Shown: positions 8,148-17,844, counted from the stretch's first letter. The stretch: 64,000 bases of DNA from Streptomyces kanamyceticus (GCF_008704495.1 NZ_CP023699.1:5456001-5520000), one strand, 5' to 3'. The notes: generated by a model not told the origin, from the letters alone. A program made the numbers and translations.

Positions 8148-8189
8148 GTCCCCGCGGTACCGAGTTACCCACGCGTTCCCCGTGTGTAC

Positions 8190-8218
8190 GGGGCGGGCAC
8201 TCACGGCGTGCCCGCCCC
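8190..8218 (+). terminator. Hairpin terminator after the HbhA-like gene
   Basis: A perfect 11-bp GC-rich stem (GGGGCGGGCAC with its complement) and a 7-nt loop sit 43 bp after the stop codon. There is no T-run, which is usual for Streptomyces hairpin terminators. Confidence 0.75.
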
Positions 8219-8268
8219 GTTGACGGGGTAGCGGGTACCGTGGCCGCGTAATCGTTGAGCCGAGACTG

Positions 8269-8619
8269 GTGGTGGACGTTGTGCTGATGCAGGGGTTCGC
8301 GAACTTCATGTGGCTGCTGTCGCTGGCCCTGATTTTCTTCAGCGGATTCGCGCTCATCGACGCCGCCGTCCGGCGCGAGGACGCCTATCGGGCCGCGGAC
8401 AAGAAGACCAAGCCGTTCTGGCTGATCATTCTCGGGATCGCCTTCATCGTGAACCTGCTGTTCCCGATCATGTCGTTCCTGCCGATCATCGGCCTCGTCG
8501 CGACGATCGTGTACATGGTCGACGTGCGGCCCGCGATCCGGCAGATCAGCGGTGGCGGCGGCCGCCGCGGTGGCTCCAGCAGCGATGGTCCTTACGGGCC
8601 CTACAACGGCGGCCGGTAG
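8269..8619 (+). CDS. DUF2516 family small membrane protein
   Basis: A 116-aa protein with two hydrophobic segments: residues ~8-30 (FMWLLSLALIFFSGFALIDAA) and ~45-75 (FWLIILGIAFIVNLLFPIMS). Between them is the charged loop RREDAYRAADKKTKP typical of DUF2516. The tail is Gly/Arg-rich. Start choice is unsettled: GTG at 8269 or 8272, or the ATG at 8287, which begins MQGFANF and would place the first helix near the N-terminus. No clear ribosome site separates them. Function is unknown. The downstream phosphatase gene is convergent (15 bp gap). Confidence 0.8.
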   Translation: MVDVVLMQGFANFMWLLSLALIFFSGFALIDAAVRREDAYRAADKKTKPFWLIILGIAFIVNLLFPIMSFLPIIGLVATIVYMVDVRPAIRQISGGGGRRGGSSSDGPYGPYNGGR

Positions 8620-8634
8620 TCACCGTAGGCACCG

Positions 8635-9987
8635 TCAGGCTGTAGCGGCGCCCGTTCGCGCCCCCGGCGCCCGGTCGAGCAGCAGTACCGCCACGTCGTC
8701 CGTCAGGTCCCCGCCGTTGAGGTCGCGCACCTCGTTGACGGCGGCCGAGAGCAGTTCGTCGCCCTGCAGCCCCGTGGCGATCTGGCGGCGGATCATCTCC
8801 ACCATGCCCTCCTGCCCCAGGCGCTGATTGCCCTGGCCGATGCGGCCCTCGATCAGGCCGTCCGTGTAGAGCATCAGGCTCCACTTCCCGCCGAGCTCCA
8901 CCTGCCTGCGCGGCCAGCGCGCGCGGGGGAGGAGCCCGAGCGCAGGGCCGCCGTCCTCGTACGGCAGGAGTTCCGCGAGCCGTCCCTCGCGCGCGATCAG
9001 CGGCGAGGGGTGTCCGGCGAGGCACAGTCCCGCCCTGCGGCCGTCCGGCGCGATGTCGACCGTGCAGAGCGTCGCGAAGATCTCCTCGTCCGCGCGCTCG
9101 TGCTCCAGGACCTTCTGCAGCGTGGAGAGCAGCTCGTCGCCGCACAGGCCCGCGAAGGTCAGCGCCCGCCAGGCGATCCGCAGCTCCACGCCGAGCGCGG
9201 CCTCGTCGGGGCCGTGCCCGCAGACGTCGCCGATCATGACGTGTACGGAGCCGTCGGGGGTGCGCACGGTGTCGTAGAAGTCGCCGCCGAGCAGCGCGCG
9301 CGAGCGGCCGGGGCGGTAGCGCGCGGCGAACCGCAGCGGCGAGCCTTCCAGGAGCGGGGTGGGCAGCAGGCCGCGCTCCAGGCGGGCGTTCTCCTGGGCG
9401 CGCAGGCGTGACTCGGTCAGCTGGCGCTGGGCGGCGTCCGCGCGCTTGCGCTCCACCGCGTAGCGGATGGCGCGGCTCAGCAGGCGCGCGTCCAGCTCGT
9501 CGCGGAAGAGGTAGTCCTGGGCGCCGACCCGCACGGCCTCGGCGCCGCGCTCGGCGTCACCGTCCCCGGTGAGCGCCAGGACGGCGTGCCGGGGCGCGAG
9601 CCGCAGGACGTGCTTGAGCGCGACGAGCTCGTCCTCGTCCGCCTCGGCGGCGCCGGGCGCGGGGAGGGCCAGGTCGAGCAGGATGCAGTGCACGTCGTCG
9701 GTGAGCAGCCGCTCGGCCTCGGTGAGGTTGCGGGCGGTGCGGATGCGGATGGGCTTGCCCGCGGAGTCGAGCAGCTCGGGAACGCTCAGTGATCCCGCCG
9801 GGTCGTCCTCGATCACGAGGAGGCTGAGTCCGGTGCCGGTGCCGGTGCCGGTGCCGGCACCGGTGCCGTTTCCTGTGTCGGTCGTGTCGTGGGCGGGAGC
9901 CGCCGTGTCGTGGGGCGCCGCAGGAGCCTGGCCCTGACCGCCTTCCGCGGCCGGGACTGCTCGCTGCCGCGGTATGGGTACGGGCAT
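8635..9987 (-). CDS. Response-regulator/PP2C (RsbU-SpoIIE type) serine phosphatase
   Basis: 450 aa. After a ~45-residue low-complexity N-terminus (Pro/Ala, then a Gly-Thr run) there is a receiver domain (LSLLVIEDDPAG, phospho-acceptor Asp in HCILLDLALP, LALTGDGD, then GAQDYLFRDEL). A coiled linker follows (RKRADAAQRQLTESRLRAQE). The PP2C-type phosphatase has metal motifs ALLGGDFYDTV, VMIGDVCGHG and DDVAVLLL. Family role: dephosphorylating anti-anti-sigma factors in partner-switching control. The start ATG has GGGAAGGAA upstream. The linker is encoded by a pure hexanucleotide repeat (9831-9868). Confidence 0.93.
   Translation of the reverse strand: MPVPIPRQRAVPAAEGGQGQAPAAPHDTAAPAHDTTDTGNGTGAGTGTGTGTGLSLLVIEDDPAGSLSVPELLDSAGKPIRIRTARNLTEAERLLTDDVHCILLDLALPAPGAAEADEDELVALKHVLRLAPRHAVLALTGDGDAERGAEAVRVGAQDYLFRDELDARLLSRAIRYAVERKRADAAQRQLTESRLRAQENARLERGLLPTPLLEGSPLRFAARYRPGRSRALLGGDFYDTVRTPDGSVHVMIGDVCGHGPDEAALGVELRIAWRALTFAGLCGDELLSTLQKVLEHERADEEIFATLCTVDIAPDGRRAGLCLAGHPSPLIAREGRLAELLPYEDGGPALGLLPRARWPRRQVELGGKWSLMLYTDGLIEGRIGQGNQRLGQEGMVEMIRRQIATGLQGDELLSAAVNEVRDLNGGDLTDDVAVLLLDRAPGARTGAATA
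9831..9868. repeat. GGTGCC hexanucleotide repeat inside the phosphatase gene
   Basis: About six GGTGCC units encode alternating Gly-Thr in the linker before the receiver domain. Unit length 6 means copy-number changes keep the reading frame and only alter linker length. The same microsatellite occurs at 26935-26967 in the DUF461 lipoprotein gene. Confidence 0.85.
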
Positions 9988-10278
9988 CGCTTGGTTCCTT
10001 CCCTCCCCCCGAGGGCGTGGTGCCACGCAGGTCGACGCGGCACCGACGGGGACCTTAGCGGTAGCCGTGCCTCCAGTGGAATGCCGCGCGACGAGCCGCG
10101 GGGCAATCGGCCACCGTCATATGCCGCATCCAGGAACGCAATTGGGCACGGCACCGGCCCCGCCCGGAATGACGAACATCACGCCGAGGGGGTTGAGCGG
10201 AGGGCCGGGGCGTGTGCTGGGTCACAGCCGGGCGGGCGCCCCGGCCGCGAGGGGCCGCGCGGGGCCGCTCGGCGGCGG

Positions 10279-10343
10279 CTACTTATCCGGCCGCACGGCT
10301 ACTTGTCCGGCCGTACGACCCCTACTTGTCCGGCCGTACGACC
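10279..10343. repeat. Three tandem copies of the NlpC/P60 gene 3' end
   Basis: The unit CTACTTGTCCGGCCGTACGA occurs at 10322 (inside the gene, covering the stop codon and last codons VVRPDK), again at 10299 (identical over 20 bp) and at 10279 (two changes). Periods are 23 and 20 bp. The extra copies lie just downstream of the stop on the minus strand. The rest of the 9988-10321 gap has no gene. Confidence 0.85.
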
Positions 10344-11398
10344 CCGAGGATCTGCATGGATCCGGCGCCCGTGATGGTCACGTCACGGCCGGGACGGGGC
10401 GCGTGCACGATCGCGCCGTCGCCCAGATACATCCCGACGTGGCTCGCGTCCGAGTGGTAGATGATCAGGTCGCCGGGGCGCATGTTCTTGATGTCGACGC
10501 GCGGCAACTGCTTCCACTGCTCCTGCGAGGTGCGCGGAATGCCCTTGCCCGCCGCGGCCCACGCCTTCGAGGTGAGCCCCGAGCAGTCGTACGAACCGGG
10601 GCCCTCGGCGCCCCACACGTACGGCTTGCCGATCTGGGCGGTGGCGAACTCGATGGCCTTCTTGCCCTGCGGGGACGCCTTGCCGTCGATGTCCTTCAGG
10701 ACGCCCGAACTCACCCAGGCCGACTGCTTCTTGAGGGCGGCCGCCTCCTCCAGCTTGCGCAGCCGCTCCCGCTCGTCCTTCTCCAGGCGCGATTCGAGCT
10801 TCTCGGCGTCCGCGATCTTCTTCTTGATCTCCTTCTTGGACGTGGCCTTCGACTTGCGGTCGGCGTCCAGCTTCTTCCAGCGCGAGCTGGCGTCCTTGGC
10901 GTAGATCCGCAGGTCGTCCTCGGTGCGCTCCAGCTCGGTCAGCATCCCCTTGGTGGCCTTCTGGCCCGCGCGCATGCGTCCCGCGCCGTCCAGGAACTGG
11001 CCCGGGTTCTGGCTGAGCATCAGCTGGGCCTCGGGCGGCATCCCGCCGTTGCGGTACTGGGCGCGGGCCTCGGCGCCCGCGCGGGACTTCAGCTTCCGCA
11101 GCTTCTCCTGCGCCTTGGTGATGTCCTGGGCCAGCTTCACGATCTGCCGGGACTGTTTGTCGGCGCTCTCCTCGGCCGCGTTGTACGCGTCGGTGGCCAC
11201 GCCCGCGTCGTGGTAGAGCTTCTCGATGTCCTTGCGCACCTGCTCCAGGGACTTGCCGGTGCCTGGCGTCGGCTTCTTCGGCATGCGCTCGGCGGGGCCG
11301 CCCGCCGCTTGCGCGAAGGCCGTCCCCGGTGCGGCGAGCACCGTCGCCGCGCAGATCAGCGCCACGGCCGTCGCCGTCGAGTATCGCTTGCCAGTCAC
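10322..11398 (-). CDS. Secreted NlpC/P60 peptidoglycan hydrolase with coiled-coil N-domain
   Basis: 358 aa from a GTG. It has a Sec signal peptide (VALICAATVLAAPGTAFAQA, cleavage near residue 30) and a long charged coiled-coil region (about 48-235) like the regulatory domain of RipA/CwlO-type hydrolases. The C-terminal NlpC/P60 endopeptidase has catalytic Cys272 (YDCSGL), His320 (DASHVGMYLG) and His332 (IVHAPRPG). It should cleave D-Glu/mDAP-type bonds in peptidoglycan stems outside the membrane. The 5' leader contains no c-di-AMP riboswitch that I can recognise. Its 3' end is tandemly repeated downstream. Confidence 0.92.
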   Translation of the reverse strand: MTGKRYSTATAVALICAATVLAAPGTAFAQAAGGPAERMPKKPTPGTGKSLEQVRKDIEKLYHDAGVATDAYNAAEESADKQSRQIVKLAQDITKAQEKLRKLKSRAGAEARAQYRNGGMPPEAQLMLSQNPGQFLDGAGRMRAGQKATKGMLTELERTEDDLRIYAKDASSRWKKLDADRKSKATSKKEIKKKIADAEKLESRLEKDERERLRKLEEAAALKKQSAWVSSGVLKDIDGKASPQGKKAIEFATAQIGKPYVWGAEGPGSYDCSGLTSKAWAAAGKGIPRTSQEQWKQLPRVDIKNMRPGDLIIYHSDASHVGMYLGDGAIVHAPRPGRDVTITGAGSMQILGVVRPDK

Positions 11399-11710
11399 GC
11401 CCTGCCACCCCCAAAGCTGATTTACCGTCAGTAACTTGCGGTCGCCTTCGGGATGGTGCCATGCCGACGCCCAATGCGACAGAGTCCGACAGCAACTCCG
11501 ATCTCCCCACCCGTCTCATGTGACGAATGGCACGCGGAGTTCGTTCCCCGCAGGTCACAGCGATGCGTTCCACGCGGGGCGGGCGGAATCACCGCCTCCG
11601 CGCACGCACATGTGTTCAATCCCCGGGCGACGCGGGGGAGTCGGCGCCCGTCCGGCCGGTGCGGTCAGTTCATCCGACCGGTACGGCGGTCGTCTCATCC
11701 GGCGGCCGCG

Positions 11711-11776
11711 CACAGCCCGCCCGCGCCGCCGTGCACAGCCCGCCCGCGCCGCCTCGCTCAGCCCGCCCGCGGCGCC
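11711..11776. repeat. Three 23-bp tandem repeats spanning the methyltransferase stop codon
   Basis: The 20-bp unit CACAGCCCGCCCGCGCCGCC is present at 11711 and 11734 without change and at 11757 with two mismatches. The last copy includes the TGA stop and the final codons (APRAG) of the minus-strand methyltransferase, so the gene end has been amplified into its 3' flank. The remainder of the 11399-11757 gap shows no gene. Confidence 0.85.
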
Positions 11777-12555
11777 AACGCCTCCCACCGCACCGTCACT
11801 TCCCCCTGCCGCCACCGCGACGTCCCGTCGAGCACGGGCCAGTCGGCCGTCAGTTCGCGGACGGCCCTGATCCACCGCTGCCGCGCGCCGTACGAGGCGT
11901 AGGGCGCGGCGGCCGCCCAGGCCCGGTCGAAGTCCCGCAGGAACGCGTGCACCGGCTCGCCGGGAACGTTCCGGTGGATCAGCGCCTTCGGCAGCCGCTC
12001 GGCGAGGTCGGAAGGGCGCTCCAGGGAGCCGAGCCGGGTGGCGAAGGTGACCGTGCGCGGACCCTCGGGCCCGAGCGCGACCCATACGTGCCGCCGCCCG
12101 ATCTCGTCGCAGGTGCCCTCGACGAGCAGCCCGCCGGGGGCGAGCCGCGCGCACAGCCGTTCCCAGACGGCGCCGACCTGCTCCTCGTCGTACTGCCGCA
12201 GCACGTTCGCGGCCCGGATCAGGACCGGGCTGCCCGGCAGCGGCACCTCGAAGCCGCCGTGCCGGAAGGAGAGCCCTTCGCGTTCGTACGGTTTGGCGGC
12301 CGCGACCCGCGCCGGTTCGATCTCGATGCCGACCACGCGCGCGTGGGGCGCGACGGTGCGCAGCCGGAGCAGCAGCTCGACGGCGGTCCAGGGGGAGGCC
12401 CCGTAGCCGAGGTCGACGGCGACGGGGTCGGGACGGCGGCGCAGCTCGGCGCCGTGGACCGCGGCGATCCAGCGGTCCATGCGGCGCAGCCGGTTGGGAT
12501 TGGTGGTCCCCCGCGTCACCGATCCCACGGGGCGGGAAGGGGTGCGTGGGGCCAT
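11758..12555 (-). CDS. Class I SAM-dependent methyltransferase-like protein
   Basis: 265 aa from the ATG at 12555 (upstream frame has no ribosome site). The Rossmann core is recognisable: VAVDLGYGASPWTAVELL (SAM-binding glycine loop), RVVGIEIEPARV (acidic residue closing beta-2), then LIRAANVLRQY and LAPGGLLVEGTCDEIG. The C-terminal third is family-specific (FDRAWAAAAPYASYGARQRW). The substrate is unknown. It is divergent from mshA with ~190 bp between, a stable neighbourhood in Streptomyces. The tail is followed by repeat units of its own 3' end. Confidence 0.82.
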   Translation of the reverse strand: MAPRTPSRPVGSVTRGTTNPNRLRRMDRWIAAVHGAELRRRPDPVAVDLGYGASPWTAVELLLRLRTVAPHARVVGIEIEPARVAAAKPYEREGLSFRHGGFEVPLPGSPVLIRAANVLRQYDEEQVGAVWERLCARLAPGGLLVEGTCDEIGRRHVWVALGPEGPRTVTFATRLGSLERPSDLAERLPKALIHRNVPGEPVHAFLRDFDRAWAAAAPYASYGARQRWIRAVRELTADWPVLDGTSRWRQGEVTVRWEALAPRAG

Positions 12556-12747
12556 GGGGAAAGGGTATGCGCGGCCCGCGGCCGAGCGGCTCAGGGGCGG
12601 TGCGGCGGGCGGTGCGGCGGGCGGCACGGGTAACGCTTTGGCAAAAAGGGGCGAAGAGGAAATGGAGGCGAGCCTTCCGGTGTTCACCCTCCGGAGGACC
12701 CGTACGGCCTCCGTGTAGTCATGCCCGTACGCAAGGAGGACCGTCAC

Positions 12748-14094
12748 GTGAGCCAGTACGTGTCCAGGCTCGGGCGTCGCGCCCCGGCGGCACCCTCAAG
12801 GCTCCGTATCCCCGGCAGCCAGCGGCGCCCACGCCGCGTGGCCATGCTCAGCGTGCACACCTCGCCGCTCCACCAGCCCGGCACGGGCGACGCGGGCGGC
12901 ATGAACGTCTACATCGTCGAACTGGCCAAGCGCCTCGCCGCGATCAACGTCGAGGTCGAGATCTTCACCCGCGCCACCACCGGGGGGCTCCCGCCCGCCG
13001 TGGAGCTGGCCCCGGGCGTGCTGGTGCGGCACGTGGACGCGGGCCCCTACGAAGGCCTCGCCAAGGAGGAGCTGCCCGCCCAGCTCTGCGCCTTCACGCA
13101 CGGCGTCATGCAGGCCTGGGCCGGACACCGCCCCGGCTACTACGACCTGGTCCACTCCCACTACTGGCTGAGCGGCCACGTCGGCTGGCTGGCCGCCGAG
13201 CGCTGGGGCGCCCCCCTGGTGCACGCGATGCACACCATGGCCAAGGTCAAGAACGCCGCGCTCGCCACGGGCGACACCCCCGAGCCCGCCGCCCGCGTCA
13301 TCGGCGAGACGCAGATCGTGCGCGCCGCCGACCGCCTCATCGCCAACACCTCCGAAGAGGCCGACGAACTCGTACGCCACTACGAAGCCGACCCCGGCAA
13401 GGTCGCCGTCGTCCATCCCGGCGTGAACCTCGACCGCTTCCGCCCGGCCGACGGCCGGGCCGCGGCGCGCCACCGCCTAGGCCTCCCGCAGGACGCGCTC
13501 GTCCCGCTCTTCGCGGGCCGCATCCAGCCCCTGAAGGCCCCTGACGTGCTGCTGCGCGCGGTCGCCGTCCTGCTGGACGAGCGCCCCGCGCTCCGCTCGA
13601 ACATCGTCGTCCCCATAGTCGGCGGCCCCAGCGGCAGCGGCCTCGCCAAGCCCGAGGGCCTGCAGAAGCTGGCCGCGAAGCTGGGCATCGCCGACGTGGT
13701 CCGCTTCCAGCCGCCGGTCGGCCAGGAGCAGCTCGCGGACTGGTTCCGCGCGGCGTCGGTCCTGGTGATGCCCTCCTACAGCGAGTCGTTCGGCCTGGTG
13801 GCCATCGAGGCGCAGGCGGCGGGCACCCCGGTCCTCGCCGCCTCGGTGGGCGGCCTGCCCGTCGCCGTGCGCGACGAGGTCACCGGCTTCCTGGTCTCCG
13901 GACACGAACCGGCCCACTACGCGCGCGTGCTGCGCGATTTCGCCGACCACCCCCACCTGGTGGAGCGGATGGGCGCGGCGGCGGCCCGGCACGCGCAGTC
14001 CTTCGGCTGGGACACCGCGGCGTCCGCCACGGCGGACGTCTACACCGGAGCCATGCACGACTTCCGCCGTCACGTACGCTCGCACCATGGCTGA
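12748..14094 (+). CDS. mshA: D-inositol-3-phosphate glycosyltransferase (mycothiol biosynthesis)
   Basis: 448 aa, first enzyme of mycothiol synthesis. It joins UDP-GlcNAc to 1L-myo-inositol-1-phosphate. GT-B fold of family GT4: N-domain [26 protein letters not shown] with the inositol-phosphate site, [18 protein letters not shown]-domain [17 protein letters not shown] and the nucleotide-sugar EX7E region [20 protein letters not shown]. The start is the GTG at 12748, nine codons inside the maximal frame, because AAGGAGG lies 8 bp before it. It overlaps the YbjN gene by 8 bp, so the two are translationally coupled. Confidence 0.96.
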   Translation: MSQYVSRLGRRAPAAPSRLRIPGSQRRPRRVAMLSVHTSPLHQPGTGDAGGMNVYIVELAKRLAAINVEVEIFTRATTGGLPPAVELAPGVLVRHVDAGPYEGLAKEELPAQLCAFTHGVMQAWAGHRPGYYDLVHSHYWLSGHVGWLAAERWGAPLVHAMHTMAKVKNAALATGDTPEPAARVIGETQIVRAADRLIANTSEEADELVRHYEADPGKVAVVHPGVNLDRFRPADGRAAARHRLGLPQDALVPLFAGRIQPLKAPDVLLRAVAVLLDERPALRSNIVVPIVGGPSGSGLAKPEGLQKLAAKLGIADVVRFQPPVGQEQLADWFRAASVLVMPSYSESFGLVAIEAQAAGTPVLAASVGGLPVAVRDEVTGFLVSGHEPAHYARVLRDFADHPHLVERMGAAAARHAQSFGWDTAASATADVYTGAMHDFRRHVRSHHG

Positions 14095-14608
14095 GCAGGC
14101 AGAAACTCCGGACGCGGCTGCTCCGGACGCCGCGACGATCATCGAGCGGACCCTGGACGACGCCGAGCTCGAATGGGAGTCCCCCGAGCCCGGCTCGTAC
14201 GTGGTGAAGCTGCCGGGCACCCGCAAGCTCTCCACCACCCTGTCGATGATCGTCGGCAAGCACTCGCTCTCCCTGAACGCCTTCGTGATTCGCCACCCCG
14301 ACGAGAACCACGAGGCGGTGCACCGCTGGCTCCTGGAGCGCAACCTCCGTCTGTACGGCGTGAGTTACGCGATCGACTCGCTCGGCGACATCTACCTCGC
14401 GGGCAAGCTGCCGCTCGCCGCGGTCACCCCCGACGAACTGGACCGCCTCCTCGGCGCGGTCCTCTCCGCGTCGGACGACTCCTTCAACACGCTCCTCGAA
14501 CTCGGTTTCGCGTCGGCGATCCGCAAGGAGTACGAGTGGCGGGTCTCGCGGGGCGAGTCGACGCGCAACTTGGACGCGTTCACGAACTTGACCCAGCCGC
14601 GCGGCTGA
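14087..14608 (+). CDS. YbjN domain-containing protein
   Basis: 173 aa, a secretion-chaperone-like fold without signal or membrane segment: [40 protein letters not shown], then [16 protein letters not shown]. It is always found just after mshA in Streptomyces and here overlaps it by ATGGCTGA, which implies co-expression. In other bacteria YbjN proteins affect motility and stress responses. A link with mycothiol metabolism is inferred from context only. About 200 bp without a gene follow. Confidence 0.9.
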   Translation: MAEQAETPDAAAPDAATIIERTLDDAELEWESPEPGSYVVKLPGTRKLSTTLSMIVGKHSLSLNAFVIRHPDENHEAVHRWLLERNLRLYGVSYAIDSLGDIYLAGKLPLAAVTPDELDRLLGAVLSASDDSFNTLLELGFASAIRKEYEWRVSRGESTRNLDAFTNLTQPRG

Positions 14609-14807
14609 GAGGGCTTAGCGCGGGGCCTGCCCCTACCTGCACGCCCGGTGCGGAGTAACGGGTGGGCGGGAAAGCATCCGTCGCGAAGCGGCGGCACAGG
14701 AATCACCGACCCGCACTCTTCCGCCGGGCGCACCGCCATGCCATGCTCCAGCACACCGCAGACGTGAACGTAGTTCACATCCATGGACTGGAAGGCGGCG
14801 CGACACT

Positions 14808-16472
14808 ATGGACCACCCCACCAGACGGGGCGTACTGGCAGGCGCGATAGCCATAGCGGCGACCGGCGGAACGGCGCACGCGACCGCTCCCGGCGCGGCC
14901 CGTGGCCAAACCCCCGCCCTCTGGCGGGAGTTCACCGCGTCCCCCTACACCCACCCCCAGATCCCCTACGTGGCCCGCGCGGGCGCCCGCACAGGCGCCC
15001 ACCCCTTCCCCCGCCACAAGCGAACGCTCGACATCCGCCACTACGGGGCGAAGCCCGACGGCACGTCCGACGCGGCCCCCGCGATCAACCGCGCCCTGGC
15101 CGACGCCGGAGCATCCGGCGGAGGCACCGTGCGAATCCCACCCGGCACCTTCCGCGTCGACGGCATCATCCGCATCGCCCACGACCACGTCACCCTGCGC
15201 GGCGCGGGCAGCACCCGCACCACCCTCCTCGCCACCAAGAACCTCACCGAGCTGATCGGCCCCTACGGCTCCCGCTACGGCGGCGACAAGTCCAGCTGGT
15301 CCTGGGCGGGCGGCCTCATCTGGCTCTGCCCGGAGGCCCGTTACGACTCCCTGACGGCCGCCATCAAGGCCAAGGCATGGCCCTTCGAGGGCTGGACCGG
15401 CAACAAGCGCGACGAGTGGGAGACCCTCACCACCGTCGCCCCCGCCCGCCGCGGCTCCTGGTCGGTGCCGGTCGCCGACGCCTCCCGCCTCCACAAGGGC
15501 GACCTCGTCCTGCTCCGCCTCGCCGACGACGCGGACCACACGCTCCTCCAGCACATGGCGGGCGGTGGCCCGGGCCCGGCGGCGTACACCTGGGACGACA
15601 AGACCAAGCTCACCTCGTACGTCCCCTACGAGTGGCCCGTACGGATCGCCGCCGTCGACCGTGCCAGGCGCCGGGTCACCTTCGAGCGGCCGCTCCCCCT
15701 CGACGTACGCCCGGAGTGGGACCCGCGGATCACCACCCACGCAAGGGAGTTGACGGGTTCCGGCGTCGAGGGGCTGACCCTCGAAGCGGTCGAGACCCCG
15801 CAGTCCCCGCACCTCCTGGACAAGGGCCACAACGGCGTCGCGTTCCAGTGCGCCTACGACTGCTGGGCCGACGACGTCGTCGTACGCCACGTGGACAACG
15901 GCTTCGGCCTGGTCGGCGCCTCCGCCTGCACCCTGCGCCGCACCCGCGTGGCGGGCCGCGGCTCCCACCACCCGTACTTCTGCCGGGAGGGCTCGCACGA
16001 CAACCTCATCGAGGACTTCGTGATCGAGGAGCGCACGACACCGGCCCCCGCGGGCACCCAGCTCCACGGCATCAACGTCGAGGGCCTCTCCTCCCACAAC
16101 GTCTGGTCGCGCGGCCGCATGGAGATGGGCACCTTCGACTCGCACCGCGGAATGCCCTTCGCGAACGTACGGACGGACATCACCGTCGACAACAACGGCC
16201 GCCACGGCGGCGACGCGAGCGCGGGCCCCCTCTTCGGAGCCCGCTTCACGCACTGGAACATCCGCGTCACCAACGAACGCGCGGGCCTGCTGAAGATCGA
16301 CGAACTAGCGCCCTACAGCGCGACGGTGGGCATCAACAGGGTCCGCGAATTCGACCAGACCGACGTACCGGACTTCACCGGCGACCTCCACGCGCGCGTG
16401 GAGCTGTACGGCACTACGGACGCGGTGCGGCCACGGAATCTGTACGAGGCGCAACGGTCTCTGCATCACTGA
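14808..16472 (+). CDS. Tat-exported right-handed beta-helix (pectate-lyase-superfamily) protein
   Basis: 554 aa. The N-terminus TRRGVLAGAIAIAATGGTAHA is a twin-arginine signal. A GH28/pectate-lyase-superfamily start follows (DIRHYGAKPDGTSDAAPAIN, then GGGTVRIPPGTFRVDGIIRI), continuing as a parallel beta-helix to residue ~500. Patches such as HNGVAFQCAYDCWADDVVVR and GTQLHGINVEGLSSHNVWSR line the expected groove. It probably binds or cleaves an extracellular polysaccharide; no catalytic set can be assigned with confidence. The 3' end overlaps the convergent MFS gene by 59 bp. Confidence 0.85.
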   Translation: MDHPTRRGVLAGAIAIAATGGTAHATAPGAARGQTPALWREFTASPYTHPQIPYVARAGARTGAHPFPRHKRTLDIRHYGAKPDGTSDAAPAINRALADAGASGGGTVRIPPGTFRVDGIIRIAHDHVTLRGAGSTRTTLLATKNLTELIGPYGSRYGGDKSSWSWAGGLIWLCPEARYDSLTAAIKAKAWPFEGWTGNKRDEWETLTTVAPARRGSWSVPVADASRLHKGDLVLLRLADDADHTLLQHMAGGGPGPAAYTWDDKTKLTSYVPYEWPVRIAAVDRARRRVTFERPLPLDVRPEWDPRITTHARELTGSGVEGLTLEAVETPQSPHLLDKGHNGVAFQCAYDCWADDVVVRHVDNGFGLVGASACTLRRTRVAGRGSHHPYFCREGSHDNLIEDFVIEERTTPAPAGTQLHGINVEGLSSHNVWSRGRMEMGTFDSHRGMPFANVRTDITVDNNGRHGGDASAGPLFGARFTHWNIRVTNERAGLLKIDELAPYSATVGINRVREFDQTDVPDFTGDLHARVELYGTTDAVRPRNLYEAQRSLHH

Positions 16473-17718
16473 CCTCCGGGACGCGCTCCTGCGAGACGTG
16501 CTCCTCCACGACGTACTCCTCCGGGAGCCGCCGCATCAGCCCCCAGTACCCCAACGCGGCCACCGTCCCGATCACCGCACACGCCCCCCACAGCCACTCC
16601 GCGCCGAACCGGTCGATGATGAGGCCGGACATCAGCGGAGCGACCAGCGCGGCCACCGACCATGAGAGCGTGTACATGCCCTGGTAGCGCCCGCGCCCGT
16701 GGGTGGGCGAGAGCCGCACCACCAACCCGGTCTGGGTGGGCGCGTTGACGATCTCGGCGAGGGTCCACACGCACACCGTCATGGCGAAGACGCCGACCGA
16801 CCCGGCGAAGGCGGTGAGCCCGAAGCCGTACCCGGCGATCAGGGAGGAGATCACCAACAGCCGCCGCGGATCCCGGTGTTCGATGAAGCGCGTGACCGGG
16901 ATCTGCAGGGCCACGATCATGACGCCGTTCACGGCGATCGCGAGCCCGTAGTCGGCGGGCGTGAACCCCGCCTCGCCCATGGCCACAGGCAGCCCCACGG
17001 CCCCCTGCTGAAAGATCAGCGCGACCAGGAACGAAAGCCCCACCACACCCATGAACCGCCCGTCCCGCAGCACGGTCCCGAGCCCGACGGCGGGCTCGGC
17101 GGCCTTCTCCAGGGCGGTACGCACCGGCCGGGACTCGGGCAGCTTCATGAAGACGACGATCGCGCAGACCATGGTCATGGCGGCTTCGATCAGGAACCCG
17201 GCCGTATAGCTGTACGAGGCGATGAACCCGGCGCCCGCCGAGGAGATCGCGAACCCCAGGTTGATCGCCCAGTAGTTGAGCGAGAACGCCCGCACCCGGT
17301 CCTCGGGCCGCACGATGTCCGCCATCATCGCCTGCACGGCGGGCCGGGACGCGTTGCTCGCCATGCCCACCACGAAGGCCACACCCGCGATGGCGACCGG
17401 ATGCTCCATGAACCCGAGCACCGCTACGGAGAGGGCGGTCGACGCCTGCGCGATGAGCAGCGTGGGCCGCCGCCCGAGCCGGTCGGTCATCACGCCCGCA
17501 CCGATCGAGGAGACGACGCCACCGAGCCCGTGCAGGGCGGCCACGAGCCCGGCATACGAAGCCGAGTAGCCCCTCTCCAAGGTCAGGTACAAAGCCATGA
17601 ACGTCGCGACGAAGGCCCCGAGTCGATTGACCAGCGTGCTCGTCCACAGCCACCAGAAGGCCTTCGGTAGTCCCGAGACGGACTCCGTGACGGCACGTCT
17701 GAGCGAGGCGACTGACAT
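16414..17718 (-). CDS. MFS transporter
   Basis: 434 aa with 12 predicted membrane segments. The loop 2-3 motif appears as GAGVMTDRLGRRPTLL (major-facilitator signature A), with its half-repeat as VTRFIEHRDPRRLL. Two six-helix bundles are separated by a charged linker (KLPESRPVRTALEKAAEP). The ATG at 17718 begins MSVASLRRAVTES. Such proteins act as proton-coupled exporters of drugs or metabolites; the substrate is not predictable. It is divergent from gpmA. Confidence 0.9.
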   Translation of the reverse strand: MSVASLRRAVTESVSGLPKAFWWLWTSTLVNRLGAFVATFMALYLTLERGYSASYAGLVAALHGLGGVVSSIGAGVMTDRLGRRPTLLIAQASTALSVAVLGFMEHPVAIAGVAFVVGMASNASRPAVQAMMADIVRPEDRVRAFSLNYWAINLGFAISSAGAGFIASYSYTAGFLIEAAMTMVCAIVVFMKLPESRPVRTALEKAAEPAVGLGTVLRDGRFMGVVGLSFLVALIFQQGAVGLPVAMGEAGFTPADYGLAIAVNGVMIVALQIPVTRFIEHRDPRRLLVISSLIAGYGFGLTAFAGSVGVFAMTVCVWTLAEIVNAPTQTGLVVRLSPTHGRGRYQGMYTLSWSVAALVAPLMSGLIIDRFGAEWLWGACAVIGTVAALGYWGLMRRLPEEYVVEEHVSQERVPEVSDAETVAPRTDSVAAPRP

Positions 17719-17844
17719 GGGTGCATCCCCCGGGTGTGATGTAAGTGGCGCTAGAGGCGTTCGTAACTTACGACCCGAGTGCTTGCCGAGGCCAGCGGAT
17801 TGACGGCGAGCGTCAATCCGTGGGGGTCGATTAGGCTCGGACCC

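Noticed and set aside
11399..11757. c-di-AMP (ydaO-type) riboswitch in the leader of the NlpC/P60 gene
   Set aside because: These riboswitches are known before Streptomyces cell-wall hydrolase genes, but I could not find the conserved core or pairing pattern in this leader.
14775..16253. Long minus-strand frame opposite the beta-helix gene
   Set aside because: Gly/Val/Arg-rich shadow typical of the antisense of a high-GC coding sequence; no motif or start signal.
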